Below, piece by piece: positions 1 through 9,301 of a stretch of 64,000 nucleotides of DNA (the stretch's first letter is position 1; the number at the start of each line of letters is the position of its first letter). Location of the stretch: assembly GCF_012516375.2 (NCBI RefSeq), contig NZ_CP051204.2:2480001-2544000 (forward strand), written 5' to 3'. The position numbers and the translations under genes were made by a program. Below the pieces are notes generated by a model. That model ran no database searches. It was not told where the DNA came from and saw nothing but the letters and a program-made list of their open reading frames with translations. The stretch comes from Chitinophaga oryzae (GTDB lineage: Bacteria > Bacteroidota > Bacteroidia > Chitinophagales > Chitinophagaceae).

Positions 1-1
1 T

Positions 2-379
2 GATCCGGCACTCACAACGACTGCGGTGGAAAGCACCCGAAAGTATAATGCGGAAAATGGGCTTCCCACCAGCACGGAGCTTTCGCCTGCTGCAGCTACC
101 TGGGCAGAGGCGCGTGTGTTTGACGGCGATCTTGCTGAAGGTATCAGGGCGCTCAAAGCTGAACCGGGAAAGCCTATCCTGGCGCATGGCGGCGCCGGGT
201 TCATGCGGAGCCTGATCGAGACGGGCCTGATCGATGAATACCACCTTATGACACATCCTGCCGCTTTAGGTACCGGGCTGCCGATATTCAACGGACTTTC
301 AAAGCCGCTTGACCTGAAGCTGGTAGGTATAAAGGCTTTCCCCGGAGGAGTGGTCGCACATACTTATCAACCGGCGTAA
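2..379 (+). CDS. RibD C-terminal/dihydrofolate-reductase-like protein, 3' part
   Basis: The frame is open from the first bases of the window and ends at a TAA, so the 5' end lies outside and about 125 C-terminal residues are visible. The segment AHGGAGFMRSLIETGLIDEY followed by HPAALGTGLPIF matches the end of the RibD_C/DHFR-like fold: a glycine-rich turn, then LIDE, then P-x-LG-x-G-x-x-x-F. Members of this family in Bacteroidota are NADPH-dependent reductases of mostly unknown substrate; true RibD or DHFR activity cannot be claimed. A GTG at 26 is in frame but is probably internal, because coding-like sequence continues upstream of it. Confidence 0.8.
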   Translation, partial: DPALTTTAVESTRKYNAENGLPTSTELSPAAATWAEARVFDGDLAEGIRALKAEPGKPILAHGGAGFMRSLIETGLIDEYHLMTHPAALGTGLPIFNGLSKPLDLKLVGIKAFPGGVVAHTYQPA

Positions 380-382
380 GCG

Positions 383-1393
383 TTATTTAAAATGATGTTG
401 GAAAGTTTGTAACCATTCCTTTTCTCTGTCCCAGAGCAATCCGTTCTTTTTGCCGCTTAGTAGTTCGTAGAGTTTTTTGATTTCCGGATTACCGGCAACA
501 TGCTGTACCAGGAATTCAAGGGCAACGATAATTTCTGTTTTACCACCGGTGCTGATAGCTTCGATGGCGCGCTGTTTGGCTACCAGCTGCTTCACCCGCC
601 GGACCAGGTCGGGCACTACCTGTTCATCGCCATATTTAACCACGCCGTACAAGGCGGTAAATTTGTTTTTTCCCTGTTCCAGCTGTGCACGGAAAAGATC
701 GAGGTAAGAAGCGTCGCTCAACTTGAGGATGGCGCTCAGCGCGGTACCGGTGACATCCTGTTTTTTATGGTCCAGTAGTTTTACCAGCGCCGGCAGGCTT
801 GCAGCAGAGCCGGAGGTGGACAGGGCCGTGTTGGCATATATCAGGTCGTATTCGCTTTTGCTGTTGCTGATGACCTCCAGCAGTGTTGCTTCTGCCGTTT
901 TCTCCGCGGAGCGGGCCAGCGCTTTGATCGCGCTTTGCCTGATCTGCCAGGCATTGCTTTTTACCGCCTGGATGAGTACAGTGAGGTCGGTGCCGGCCGG
1001 CTTTTCGAGATACGCGATTTGGTCCAGTATGGAGGACAACAGATATTTGTCTTTTTCTTTTGGTATCCGGGAGATAAGAAACTCCATCGCTTCCCGGTTG
1101 TTGGTATTTTCAGCAATATGTCCGAGGATGAAATAACCGCTCTTGCGCCGGTCCGTATTTTTTTCAGCATTGATGAAAGCGATCAGCTGTGGTATATAGG
1201 TGATGTTGTCGAGCTTTTCGGCTTCTCTGAGCGCTGCCCAGGAGATCGTTGTGCTGCTGCTTACGCCTGCCGGAAGAGGGTAGTCGCTTCTGTCGTTCAT
1301 GCGGTCGATCAGTTCAATCAGATATTGGTCCATGGCGGATGAAAGTGTTTTAATGAAGGGCTGAATATAAGGAATTGTCCGCTTATAAGCCAT
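383..1393 (-). CDS. HEAT-repeat protein
   Basis: A 336-residue soluble protein made of short alternating amphipathic helices, with recurring patterns such as IRQSAIKALARSAEKTAEATL and LPALVKLLDHKKQDVTGTAL that are typical of HEAT/PBS-lyase-like repeats. There is no signal peptide or catalytic motif; such proteins usually act as interaction scaffolds. It lies 46 bp downstream of the permease gene on the same strand and may be cotranscribed with it. The start is uncertain: an in-frame ATG at 1333 (MDQYLIELID) would remove 20 residues, and neither start has a convincing ribosome-binding site. The function is unknown. Confidence 0.7.
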   Translation of the reverse strand: MAYKRTIPYIQPFIKTLSSAMDQYLIELIDRMNDRSDYPLPAGVSSSTTISWAALREAEKLDNITYIPQLIAFINAEKNTDRRKSGYFILGHIAENTNNREAMEFLISRIPKEKDKYLLSSILDQIAYLEKPAGTDLTVLIQAVKSNAWQIRQSAIKALARSAEKTAEATLLEVISNSKSEYDLIYANTALSTSGSAASLPALVKLLDHKKQDVTGTALSAILKLSDASYLDLFRAQLEQGKNKFTALYGVVKYGDEQVVPDLVRRVKQLVAKQRAIEAISTGGKTEIIVALEFLVQHVAGNPEIKKLYELLSGKKNGLLWDREKEWLQTFQHHFK

Positions 1394-1439
1394 CCGCGGG
1401 AAAAATGGACCTGTTCCTGAATGAAGGGGAGGACTATTT

Positions 1440-3815
1440 TTACTCTGCGCGCAGGCTTTTCACCGGATTGGCCAATGCAGCCCTGACGGACTGAAAACTC
1501 ACGGTGACGATGGTAATGACGATGGCCATCAGTGCTGTCGTAAGCCATACGCCGGCGCCGATATTGATCCGGTATTCATATTGTTGCAGCCACCGCTGCA
1601 GCAGGTACCAGGTCACCGGGGCGGCCATAATGCAACTCAGCATTACGAGGGCCACAAAATCTTTGGATAACAACAGCCATACCTGCGAGATGGAAGCGCC
1701 CAGTACTTTCCGGATGCCGATTTCTTTTGTGCGTTGTTCGGCCATATAAGCCGCCAGCCCGAAGAGGCCGAGGCAGGAGATGAAGATGGCCAGCGCAGCA
1801 AACACTCCGGCCAGATTGCCTACCAGTGTTTCAAACCTGAATTTATCGGCGTACGCATCGTTCACAAATTGGTATTTGTAGGAATAGAACGGGTTGTATT
1901 TGTTGAAAACGGGCGTCAGCGCAGCCAGTGCTTTGGCAGTAGGGACACCCGCTTCGAGGCGGTAAGTGATAACGTTGGCCCAGTCAGGATTATAAAGGAA
2001 CATACACGGTGGCACCGATGAATAAGGAGAACCCATCAATGCGTCTTTGACGACACCGATCACTTTCATGGTCAGTTCCGGCTGGTTCCAGCGTATGGTC
2101 TGGCCGACAGGGTCCTTCAGGCGCATACGTCTGACAGCTGTTTCATTCAGGACCATACAAGCGGAATCGGCGCTGCGGACGCCGGTGAAGTTCCTTCCGG
2201 CGATGATCTCCATTCCCATGGTTTTGAAATAGTCGGCGTCGGAAACGGCTGTGGTGCCAAGCTCCATCGATTCGCCGGGTTGTTTGCCCTGCCACTCCCT
2301 GATGTTGTTGGTGACCCATATGCCGGTAACCGGACTGGAAGACTTTGTAACGCTGGACACCACGCCGGTCTGTAGCAACGCATTCTTCAGCGCTTCATAG
2401 TTACGGTTCATGTCCGGACTGTTGTCAGTCATGAGGAGGCGTTGCGCATTGTAGCCGGTGGGCCTGTCTTTAGCGTGTTGTATCTGTTGATAGATCACGA
2501 TCGTGCTGATCATGAGCGCGACGGAACAGGTGAATTGCAGTATTACCAGCGCTTTTCTGGGCAGCGTGGCCGCCTTGCCGGTGTGAACGCTTCCTTTCAG
2601 CACTTTTACGGGCTGGAAGGATGAGAGGTAGAAGGCCGGTCTTCCTCCCGCCAGCAAGGCCGTTAAAAGCACGTAGGCTGCGAGGATGCACCAAAACACA
2701 GCATTGTCGTAGGGAACACGGATCGCTGAACCGGTGAGGCTGTTGAAAGCAGGCAGCGATAGCTGTACCAGCAGCAGCGACAACACAAAGGAGAACAATG
2801 TGATCATCAACGATTCTATCAGGAACTGGAAGATGAGATCCTTGCGATGAGAACCGACCGCTTTTCGTATGCCCACTTCCCGTGCCCTTTTTTCTGACCG
2901 CGCCGTGGAGAGGTTCATAAAGTTGATACAGGCAATCAATAACACCAGTAGCCCGATAAGGCTGAACATCTTCACATAGTCCAGCAGCCCGCCGGACACA
3001 ACGCCGTTTTTAAAATCGGCCTGCAGGTGCCATTGTTTCATCGGTTGCATAAATACCTCCGCTTTGGTAATACGGTATTCCTCCACACTGTATTTTTTCA
3101 GCAACGTTTTCATATTGGCAGATACCTGGTCAAAGGAAGCGTGCGGACCGAGGGATACAAACGTCTGAATGTTGTTATTGCCCCACCGGGTGCCCCATTG
3201 CTGTATTTTCAGCCCATAGTCCAGCGGTATGATGTAGTGAAACTGAAAAGTGGAATTAGCCGGAACGTCCTGCAATATAGCGGTCACTTTTAAATCGATC
3301 TGATTATCCAGGCGTACTATCTGGTTGATGGGATCTGCTTCTCCGAAGAGCGACTTCGCGGTGGATGCTGTCAGTACAATGGAATGCATATCGTTGAGCG
3401 CGTCGCTCCGTTTCCCCCGTAGTAGCGGGTAGCTGAATACGTTCAAAAAGTCGGGACTGGCTGTTACGCCATTCAGATACAGCTTTTTCTCTTTTGCCAC
3501 CAACCCATGCGGGGCTGTCCAATCCGTTTGGGCCACATATTGAACGCCCGGAACTTCTTTTTTCAGTACTTCTGCCAGGGGGTAGGCGGTAGACCTTTGT
3601 GTGAGGATGTCTCCGTTGTACAGTGTCCTGTACATCACCTGCGCGGTATTCCGGTATCCCGGCAAAAACCGGTCGTAGGAAAACTGATAGAACACCCATA
3701 ATCCGATTAATAATGCTACTGCCATTCCGATGGCCAGCCCGAAAATGTTCAGCGCGCTGTACGCCTTATGGTTGATAAGGCTGCGCCAGGCAGTTTTGAA
3801 GTAGTTCTTTAACAT
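1440..3815 (-). CDS. FtsX-family ABC transporter permease (MacB-like)
   Basis: A 791-residue inner-membrane protein with the Bacteroidota N-terminus MLKNYFKTAWRSLINHKAYS, a first transmembrane helix at about 20-45 and a large MacB-type periplasmic region. A first FtsX block follows at about 280-400 (NLSTARSEKRAREVGIRKAVG), then a second periplasmic region and a second FtsX block near the C-terminus (RTKEIGIRKVLGAS). This duplicated layout is typical of Bacteroidota MacB-like permeases with eight or so helices. No ATPase gene is adjacent, so its partner must be encoded elsewhere. Such systems usually move lipids, peptides or antimicrobials or act in envelope signalling; the substrate is unknown. 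Confidence 0.9.
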   Translation of the reverse strand: MLKNYFKTAWRSLINHKAYSALNIFGLAIGMAVALLIGLWVFYQFSYDRFLPGYRNTAQVMYRTLYNGDILTQRSTAYPLAEVLKKEVPGVQYVAQTDWTAPHGLVAKEKKLYLNGVTASPDFLNVFSYPLLRGKRSDALNDMHSIVLTASTAKSLFGEADPINQIVRLDNQIDLKVTAILQDVPANSTFQFHYIIPLDYGLKIQQWGTRWGNNNIQTFVSLGPHASFDQVSANMKTLLKKYSVEEYRITKAEVFMQPMKQWHLQADFKNGVVSGGLLDYVKMFSLIGLLVLLIACINFMNLSTARSEKRAREVGIRKAVGSHRKDLIFQFLIESLMITLFSFVLSLLLVQLSLPAFNSLTGSAIRVPYDNAVFWCILAAYVLLTALLAGGRPAFYLSSFQPVKVLKGSVHTGKAATLPRKALVILQFTCSVALMISTIVIYQQIQHAKDRPTGYNAQRLLMTDNSPDMNRNYEALKNALLQTGVVSSVTKSSSPVTGIWVTNNIREWQGKQPGESMELGTTAVSDADYFKTMGMEIIAGRNFTGVRSADSACMVLNETAVRRMRLKDPVGQTIRWNQPELTMKVIGVVKDALMGSPYSSVPPCMFLYNPDWANVITYRLEAGVPTAKALAALTPVFNKYNPFYSYKYQFVNDAYADKFRFETLVGNLAGVFAALAIFISCLGLFGLAAYMAEQRTKEIGIRKVLGASISQVWLLLSKDFVALVMLSCIMAAPVTWYLLQRWLQQYEYRINIGAGVWLTTALMAIVITIVTVSFQSVRAALANPVKSLRAE

Positions 3816-4038
3816 GAAAAAGCAGTTCGGTCAGTATGCGTGCCTGAATAATATGCCACAAATTAATTTATTTAAAGATAAACAATTACGATTTATGGAA
3901 TTTTCTATATTGTTCGTTTTTAAAACAAATCTGTCCGGTTTTAGCAGGCTTGTTATCTTTGGGCATACGATCTTATTTTCACCGGATACGACACGCTTCC
4001 CCAACGTGGTGATCCTTCATCATCCAAAACGCTGTACT

Positions 4039-4608
4039 ATGGGTAAAAGCAAAAAAGAGAAATTATCAACCGAACAGCAGGTCACGCTGCTGGTTACATT
4101 GAAAACACGTTTCGAGAAAAATATGCCCCGGCATAAAGGGCTGAAATGGGCCGACGTGGAAGCAAGGCTCACAGCAGCGGCCGACAAACTATGGACGCTG
4201 CATATTATGGAGGAAACCGGCGGCGAACCGGATGTAGTGGGATTCGACAAAAAGGCCGGTGAGTACATTTTTTATGACTGCTCGGCGGAAACGCCGGCAG
4301 GGCGCCGTAACGTCTGCTATGACAGGGAAGCGCTGGAATCCAGGAAAGAACATAAGCCGGCAGATAATGCGGTAGACATGGCGGCGGCTATTGGCATCAC
4401 CCTGTTGACCGAAGAACAATACCGGGAATTACAGCAGCTGGGAAAATTTGACCTTAAAACATCCAGCTGGGTGGAAACACCGCCAGCGATCAGAAAGCTT
4501 GGCGGCGCGCTGTTTTGTGACCGCCGTTACGACCATGTTTTCACCTATCACAATGGCGCTTCTTCCTATTATGCCGTGCGAGGGTTCAGAGGATCGCTGA
4601 AAGTCTGA
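4039..4608 (+). CDS. DUF4256 family protein
   Basis: A 189-residue cytosolic protein. I recognise the DUF4256 pattern: an N-terminal helix with LKTRFEKNMPRHKGLKW, then VVGFDKKAGEYIFYDCSAETP, RRNVCYDREALESRK and a C-terminal ALFCDRRYDHVFTYHNGA. The frame is open from 3814, but the family begins at the MGKSKKE methionine used here, and the upstream part overlaps the start of the divergent permease gene. The function of the family is unknown. A strong bidirectional hairpin follows the stop codon. Confidence 0.85.
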   Translation: MGKSKKEKLSTEQQVTLLVTLKTRFEKNMPRHKGLKWADVEARLTAAADKLWTLHIMEETGGEPDVVGFDKKAGEYIFYDCSAETPAGRRNVCYDREALESRKEHKPADNAVDMAAAIGITLLTEEQYRELQQLGKFDLKTSSWVETPPAIRKLGGALFCDRRYDHVFTYHNGASSYYAVRGFRGSLKV

Positions 4609-4631
4609 ACATACGTTTGACCATATACGAA

Positions 4632-4658
4632 AACCGCCCGGAAAGCCCCCGGGCGGTT
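4632..4658. terminator. Bidirectional intrinsic terminator
   Basis: Perfect 10-bp stem (AACCGCCCGG with its complement) and a 7-nt loop, followed on the + strand by a run of seven T. It separates the convergent DUF4256 gene and the small secreted-protein gene. On the minus strand the U-run is shorter. Confidence 0.8.
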
Positions 4659-4666
4659 TGGTTTTT

Positions 4667-5032
4667 TTAGGATTTGTAGTAGTCTCTTTGCGCATTCAGG
4701 ATGTCAAGGTTCCTGTCGCGTTTAAATTCCCTGATCTGTTCCCGTTTTTCCTGCCGGGTAAGGCTGTTGTCCAGCTTCACAGATTTTATCTTGTCGGCGT
4801 AATCATTTTTAATACCGGTAATCTGTATGTCCAGTTTGGTAGGCACATAAGGCGCGGTATAATAAGGGTAGCCGTAATAGTATCCGAATGGGGCGTAAAA
4901 GGGGCTGTAGAAACCACCATGAACAATGACGGTGTGGCCGTAACCTCCCCTGAAGTGTCCGCCGGGTACGTTTGCTGAAGCACTGGTGATTACTGCTGCG
5001 AGTAAGAAAACCAGTAAGAAGATCCGTTTCAT
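4667..5032 (-). CDS. Small secreted Gly/Tyr-rich protein
   Basis: A 121-residue protein with a clear signal peptide (MKRIFLLVFLLAAVITSASA), then a Gly/His/Tyr/Pro-rich segment with GGYGH and FGYYYGYPYY, and a charged helical tail (KREQIREFKRDRNLDILNAQ). It is probably periplasmic or surface-exposed; similar short proteins are common and uncharacterised in Chitinophagaceae. The start was set at the methionine of the signal peptide rather than seven codons upstream. It appears monocistronic, ending at the shared terminator. Confidence 0.7.
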   Translation of the reverse strand: MKRIFLLVFLLAAVITSASANVPGGHFRGGYGHTVIVHGGFYSPFYAPFGYYYGYPYYTAPYVPTKLDIQITGIKNDYADKIKSVKLDNSLTRQEKREQIREFKRDRNLDILNAQRDYYKS

Positions 5033-5210
5033 CGTTTTTTGGTTTAAGTACACTTCTTGGACTGCGGATATGCTTAAAAAATTAAACGGACTTACAGCTT
5101 TAACACATTGCTAACGGATAGGTATAAAGGAATGTTAAGAGGGCTTGTTATATACCGGATAGCCTGAAGATAAATTTTTATATCTTTAGGAAAATAATCC
5201 CTGTAACTGT

Positions 5211-5804
5211 ATGAAAAAAGTTATTCCCCTGCTGCTGATGATGGCGGCTGTTCTGGCCCCGGGCCTCCTGAAAGCCCAGGACCTGGTTAAAGGCAAACTG
5301 GATTTCCTGAAAGACGTTACGGACATGCAGGTCCGTTTTATGTACAACAAACTGGTGGTCGGCGAAGAAGGCAGAGAAGCCAACTACATCAAAAGGAAAA
5401 AAGCGGAAAAAGAAGCTAAAGAACCCGGTTCGGGCGTAGCCTGGGAGGAAGCATGGCTTGGCGACCGGAAAAAATACTACGAGCCGCAGTTCAAAGAGTC
5501 TTTCACCCAATCCGCAGATATAAAACTGACGGACGACAGCACGGCTGCCACTAAATACATTATGGTGGTCACCACCAAATTCATCGAGCCCGGGTACAAT
5601 GTCGGTATCTCTTCCCATAAAGCGGGCGTGAACCTGGATGTGGAGGTGTTCGATAAAGACAACATGAAAAAATCTATCTGCAAGATCATCATGGACGATG
5701 TGAGAGCCGGAAAAGGGCAGTTTGCCACCGGCCCCCGCATTGGCGTAGCCTATTCCAAAGCCGGCAAAGAGCTGGGCAGGATGATCAGCAGGAAGAAGGG
5801 GTAG
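5211..5804 (+). CDS. Secreted hypothetical protein
   Basis: A 197-residue protein with signal peptide MKKVIPLLLMMAAVLAPGLL ending in KAQ. The mature part is lysine-rich and mixed alpha/beta, with QFKESFTQSADIKLTDDSTA and YIMVVTTKFIEPGYNVGISS. The second half resembles conserved Bacteroidota exported proteins of unknown function with an alternating beta-strand pattern. No catalytic motif was seen. It stands alone, followed by a very strong palindrome. Confidence 0.7.
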   Translation: MKKVIPLLLMMAAVLAPGLLKAQDLVKGKLDFLKDVTDMQVRFMYNKLVVGEEGREANYIKRKKAEKEAKEPGSGVAWEEAWLGDRKKYYEPQFKESFTQSADIKLTDDSTAATKYIMVVTTKFIEPGYNVGISSHKAGVNLDVEVFDKDNMKKSICKIIMDDVRAGKGQFATGPRIGVAYSKAGKELGRMISRKKG

Positions 5805-5826
5805 CCGGTACCGTTAGTGCGCTGAG

Positions 5827-5863
5827 ACCTGAATAAGACCGCTGGCAGCGGTCTTATTCAGGT
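5827..5863. terminator. Long palindromic hairpin, probable bidirectional terminator
   Basis: Perfect 17-bp inverted repeat (left arm 5827-5843, right arm 5847-5863) around a 3-nt loop. It lies between convergent genes. There is no T-run, so it could also stabilise 3' ends rather than act as a classical intrinsic terminator. Confidence 0.6.
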
Positions 5864-5948
5864 GCCGGATGATCTATTGGGCCATAGGAGAGGCAATCAT
5901 CACCAGTTGCACGAGATCTTTCGACAGCGCTGCCGGCAGCGCTGTCAC

Positions 5949-6581
5949 TTATTGATGATGCGCCCTGTACAGCTCCGGCAGAAACTGTCCGAGGATGCTC
6001 ATTTCTTCATGGCAATGTTGCTGCAGTCCTTTCCCTATTTCGTCAGGGTATATGCGTACCCGTGTTTCGTAGTCATTTTGCAGGTTGTTACCGGCGAAGC
6101 AGCCGAGCCAGAAGCGGCTTCTCATTTCACATCCGTAGGACGTATCACGGACGAAGTGGACCATTTTGGCCGTCCATCCCGGAGCGCCGGCTTCCCCCAG
6201 GCGTGCATGTACCGCAGTGCTTACGCCGGCGGCGGCAAAACGGTCGGTGTCCAGCAGTTCGGAAGGCGGAAGGAAATTGATTTTCAGCCTGTGTACGGTC
6301 TCGCCGCCCAGGCGCTCATAGGCGATGTGGGTGCCGCCGATATACCTGCCGGTGCCGCGCTCTCCGATCCAGTCGCTGAACACATGGTCTTCCGGATGCC
6401 ATTGTTTGTATTGTTCGGTGGTGTGGACATAGCTGAACCACCAGTCTATCATATGGCCTTTTACGTTTAGGAGGCTGCTGCGGGCGGCGACAAGCAGCAT
6501 GCCATTGTCCAGCCTTTGGTAGCCGGCTTCAAAAGGCAGGTAGCCGGGCTGCAGGAGTTGATTTGCTTCTTCTGGTTTCAT
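5949..6581 (-). CDS. PhlG-like (2,4-diacetylphloroglucinol hydrolase family) protein, copy 1
   Basis: A 210-residue protein of the DAPG-hydrolase fold family. PhlG of Pseudomonas uses a zinc ion held by His and Glu residues to cleave a C-C bond of 2,4-diacetylphloroglucinol. Here the likely ligands are His in W-HPEDH (62-66), Glu89 (IAYERLGG) and the pair His189-Glu193 in QHCHEEM. The surrounding MIDWWFSYVHTTEQYKQWHP is characteristic. It is the last gene of a three-gene minus-strand operon, 10 bp after the MFS gene. It is related to the first gene of the operon but clearly divergent from it, so this is not a recent duplication. The true substrate is unknown; a phenolic ketone is plausible. 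Confidence 0.8.
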   Translation of the reverse strand: MKPEEANQLLQPGYLPFEAGYQRLDNGMLLVAARSSLLNVKGHMIDWWFSYVHTTEQYKQWHPEDHVFSDWIGERGTGRYIGGTHIAYERLGGETVHRLKINFLPPSELLDTDRFAAAGVSTAVHARLGEAGAPGWTAKMVHFVRDTSYGCEMRSRFWLGCFAGNNLQNDYETRVRIYPDEIGKGLQQHCHEEMSILGQFLPELYRAHHQ

Positions 6582-6591
6582 AAAAAATATT

Positions 6592-7710
6592 TCAGGAGTG
6601 TTTAATTTTTGTTGACAGGATGATCATCAGGGAGATGATAAGTCCGCCGATGCCGGTGAACAGAAACAGGTGCGGCAACATCACGATGAAGACGGCCAGG
6701 AACTGCCCGCCGAAAACGGCCATGGCATAATATCCCAGGCTGGCGCCCCGGTTTGCGGCGGTACTCATGCTGACGGTCATATGATTTAACAGCGGTATGG
6801 TGAATCCAAAACCGCCGCCAAGACATACGGCTGCCAGCAGCAGCGGCGCGGGCTGACCGGCGCTGTTCAGCAACAGGTTGCCCGCGGCCAGGAGGGCAAA
6901 GCCGGTGGCGAGCGTCAAACGTTCTGAAATACGTTTTACCGTTACCGTTAGACAGCCGGCTGCCATTACCGCCAGGAGAGAGATAGCGCCCATATAACAG
7001 CCGGTCTGCGTGGCGCTGAACTGCACACGCTGATGCAGTAACCCCGGCAACTCAAGGATACAGGTGAAGAATAGTAACATAGCGGCTGCCGCTCCGGCTA
7101 CGACCGGATACAGCTCCGTTGTTGCCGGCAGGCTGCCGGAATCCGCTGTAATCCCGGGCTGCGGGCGCTTAGGCACGCAGCCTGCGAGCAGCAGCCATAA
7201 TACCCATGCCAGCAGGTAGATACAGAAGGGCAACCGCCAATCGATATCACCGAGCATGCCACCTGCCACAAGAAAGAATGCACCGCCCAGTTCAATGGCC
7301 ATTCCCTGTAGGGCCATCATTTTTAACCTCGCTGTACCCTGGAAATGGATGGCCAGCAGCGCGGTGCCGGCAGACATGATGGCCGCGGTGGCGCCGCCCA
7401 GCAAAAAGCGTATACAAAGTATCAGCAACGGCGGAAGAGGAAATATGGCCGCAATGCCCAGCAGGCCGTAGCCTGCAAGTCCCGCCTGCATAACGGTATA
7501 GGCACCTCTCCGGTCTATAAAAACACCGGTGAAGGGAGAGAACACTACCACACCCAGCGACGGCAGGGTGATCAGCCAGCTGCCCATAGCACCCATATGT
7601 AACTGAGGTGCTATGAGATGGAGCGATGGCGCGATGGCTGTGCCCACCATAATGGTAAGGCAGCTGGTCAGCAGGAGGGTAGTGGTGCCTGCTACAGACA
7701 GTTTCTGCAT
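6592..7710 (-). CDS. MFS transporter, probable drug/metabolite exporter
   Basis: A 372-residue hydrophobic protein with about 12 predicted helices and the MFS loop signature between helices 2 and 3 (GVFIDRRGAYTVM). The length and sequence fit the drug:H+ antiporter type. It sits between two PhlG-like hydrolase genes (27 bp after one, 10 bp before the other). That context suggests export of the same compound the hydrolases act on, or of their products. Pseudomonas DAPG clusters also pair an MFS pump (PhlE) with PhlG; this is an analogy, not evidence of orthology. Confidence 0.85.
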   Translation of the reverse strand: MQKLSVAGTTTLLLTSCLTIMVGTAIAPSLHLIAPQLHMGAMGSWLITLPSLGVVVFSPFTGVFIDRRGAYTVMQAGLAGYGLLGIAAIFPLPPLLILCIRFLLGGATAAIMSAGTALLAIHFQGTARLKMMALQGMAIELGGAFFLVAGGMLGDIDWRLPFCIYLLAWVLWLLLAGCVPKRPQPGITADSGSLPATTELYPVVAGAAAAMLLFFTCILELPGLLHQRVQFSATQTGCYMGAISLLAVMAAGCLTVTVKRISERLTLATGFALLAAGNLLLNSAGQPAPLLLAAVCLGGGFGFTIPLLNHMTVSMSTAANRGASLGYYAMAVFGGQFLAVFIVMLPHLFLFTGIGGLIISLMIILSTKIKHS

Positions 7711-7737
7711 AAGTATTATGTAAGCATGAAAGGAAGG

Positions 7738-8439
7738 CTACCAGGGAAGCGGAGCTTTGTCGCCGTTTTTGTTTTCTGCATAATACAGTGACGGCAGGAA
7801 GCGGGAGAGGTAACTGAATTCAGAATAACAATGCACCATCAGCTGTAAGCCTGTTTCGTCAGGAACGGCATGTTGCGCATCCGGGGCAGCGGCGCCGAGA
7901 TAAAAACGGCTCCGCAGCACGCAACCCCATGGCGTATCGCGCAGAATATGGAACATATACCCGTCCAGCGGATCGCCATCGGCATCCAGTGGGGTGTCTT
8001 TCCCAAAGCCGATGCGGGCATATACGGCGGCAGAGACCTCGTTGCGGGCATAGGCCACTTCCAGCAGATGCGGGTTGAACACCTCCGCCGGATGATGGAA
8101 CCTGATCGTGGCAGGTACCGGCGGAATACTGCCCAGCGACTCGGTGGCATGGATCGTAGCACCGATGTAATTTTCGTTCTGTTTCCAGTGCTGGTCCCAG
8201 CCGCCGTGTAACACATGGTCATGCGGATGCCACCATTTGATATGCTGCGTGGTCTCGAAAAAAGTAAACCACCAGTTTACCATACGGCCGCTGCAACCAT
8301 GAAGGTCTGTCCTGACAGACACCTGCAGCATGCCGTTGGACAACCGGCGGATGCCCGTCTCCAGCAGCATCGGCCTGGCAGACAGCAGCTGATCAATATC
8401 CGTAAACAGTTCTTTTTCCAGGGCTGTACTTTTTTTCAT
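7738..8439 (-). CDS. PhlG-like (2,4-diacetylphloroglucinol hydrolase family) protein, copy 2
   Basis: A 233-residue homologue of the 210-residue protein encoded at the end of the operon. It shares MVNWWFTFFETTQHIKWWHP, HPHDH (71-75), Glu100 in HATESLGS, and the His203-Glu207 pair in VHCYSEF, so all the presumed zinc ligands are present. It has longer termini and an insert around 145-160. It is the first gene of the operon, 79 bp downstream of the Crp/Fnr-like regulator on the same strand. The two copies differ widely, which suggests different substrates or a hetero-oligomer. Confidence 0.8.
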   Translation of the reverse strand: MKKSTALEKELFTDIDQLLSARPMLLETGIRRLSNGMLQVSVRTDLHGCSGRMVNWWFTFFETTQHIKWWHPHDHVLHGGWDQHWKQNENYIGATIHATESLGSIPPVPATIRFHHPAEVFNPHLLEVAYARNEVSAAVYARIGFGKDTPLDADGDPLDGYMFHILRDTPWGCVLRSRFYLGAAAPDAQHAVPDETGLQLMVHCYSEFSYLSRFLPSLYYAENKNGDKAPLPW

Positions 8440-8518
8440 ATGCTCTTCTTTTTAGGGAATGATGAATGTTGACAGCTCAAATGTAGACCTGACGGGAGAT
8501 TGAAAAACTTGATCAGCG

Positions 8519-9106
8519 TTAAGTTTTATACCGGCTTTTTTTAAGTATGCGGCTGTAGGCTTCCGCGGTGATGCCGAGGTACATAGCGATGTATTTGTAA
8601 GGTACCAGCCGGATAATATCGGGGTAGTGTTCCCGCAGCTGATGTACCATTTCTTCTTTGCTGTAGAGAAGTTTCATATCCGTCAGCCAGATGTCTTCCG
8701 CCATGATCTCCAGTATCATTTTTCTGAACAGTACGCCGGGACCGTTGCTCCGGTAATAATGCCGCAAAAATTCAACGGCGGGAATGCTGATGACGGTGCA
8801 TGGGGTGATACTGATGATCTGGAACCGGGAAGGGACCTGCGTCAGCAGGCTGTCAAAATTGGTGCATAAGGTACCGGGGAGAAAGAAACGGCCGATAACG
8901 GTTTTGTCTTCCACGCTGAATTCGGAGGCCACGATGCCCGCTGCTGTCAGCAATACTTCTTCGCTGCGTTTGCCCCTTTTGAGAATGATGGCGTTCTTTT
9001 TATAGGTGCGGACCTCGGCGCTATCGATAAGACCGGCCCACTCCGGGTCATCCGGCTGAAAAGAGGGGCCGGCCTTTGCCTGCAGGAAAGCTGTTATCTC
9101 ATCCAT
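8519..9106 (-). CDS. Crp/Fnr-family transcription regulator
   Basis: A 195-residue protein from MDEITAF, with a cyclic-nucleotide-binding-like beta-barrel (KKNAIILKRGKRSEEVLLTA then GRFFLPGTLCTNFDSLLTQ) and a C-terminal helix-turn-helix (YKYIAMYLGITAEAYSRILK). The YLGI-T-x-E-x-x-SRI pattern is typical of Bacteroidota Crp/Fnr proteins. No cysteine cluster for an FeS centre is visible. The frame extends upstream to 9163, but the shorter start fits the family. It probably controls the PhlG-MFS-PhlG operon just downstream, or is cotranscribed with it; this is inferred from position only. Confidence 0.8.
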   Translation of the reverse strand: MDEITAFLQAKAGPSFQPDDPEWAGLIDSAEVRTYKKNAIILKRGKRSEEVLLTAAGIVASEFSVEDKTVIGRFFLPGTLCTNFDSLLTQVPSRFQIISITPCTVISIPAVEFLRHYYRSNGPGVLFRKMILEIMAEDIWLTDMKLLYSKEEMVHQLREHYPDIIRLVPYKYIAMYLGITAEAYSRILKKSRYKT

Positions 9107-9301
9107 AACTATGATATGTTCGGCGCGAATATAGTCATAATCCGCAGAGCGCTGCCCTGGCAAACTGTGGATGCATCCATGGGGTTTACAGGAACAGAAT
9201 GTAATGAAATTGTTAGATATTGATATTTTTCGATGTATTTGGCTGCTATTTGAATCTAATCAATTAAATTGAGGCGTTTATAGTTTTAACTTAATTTATT
9301 T

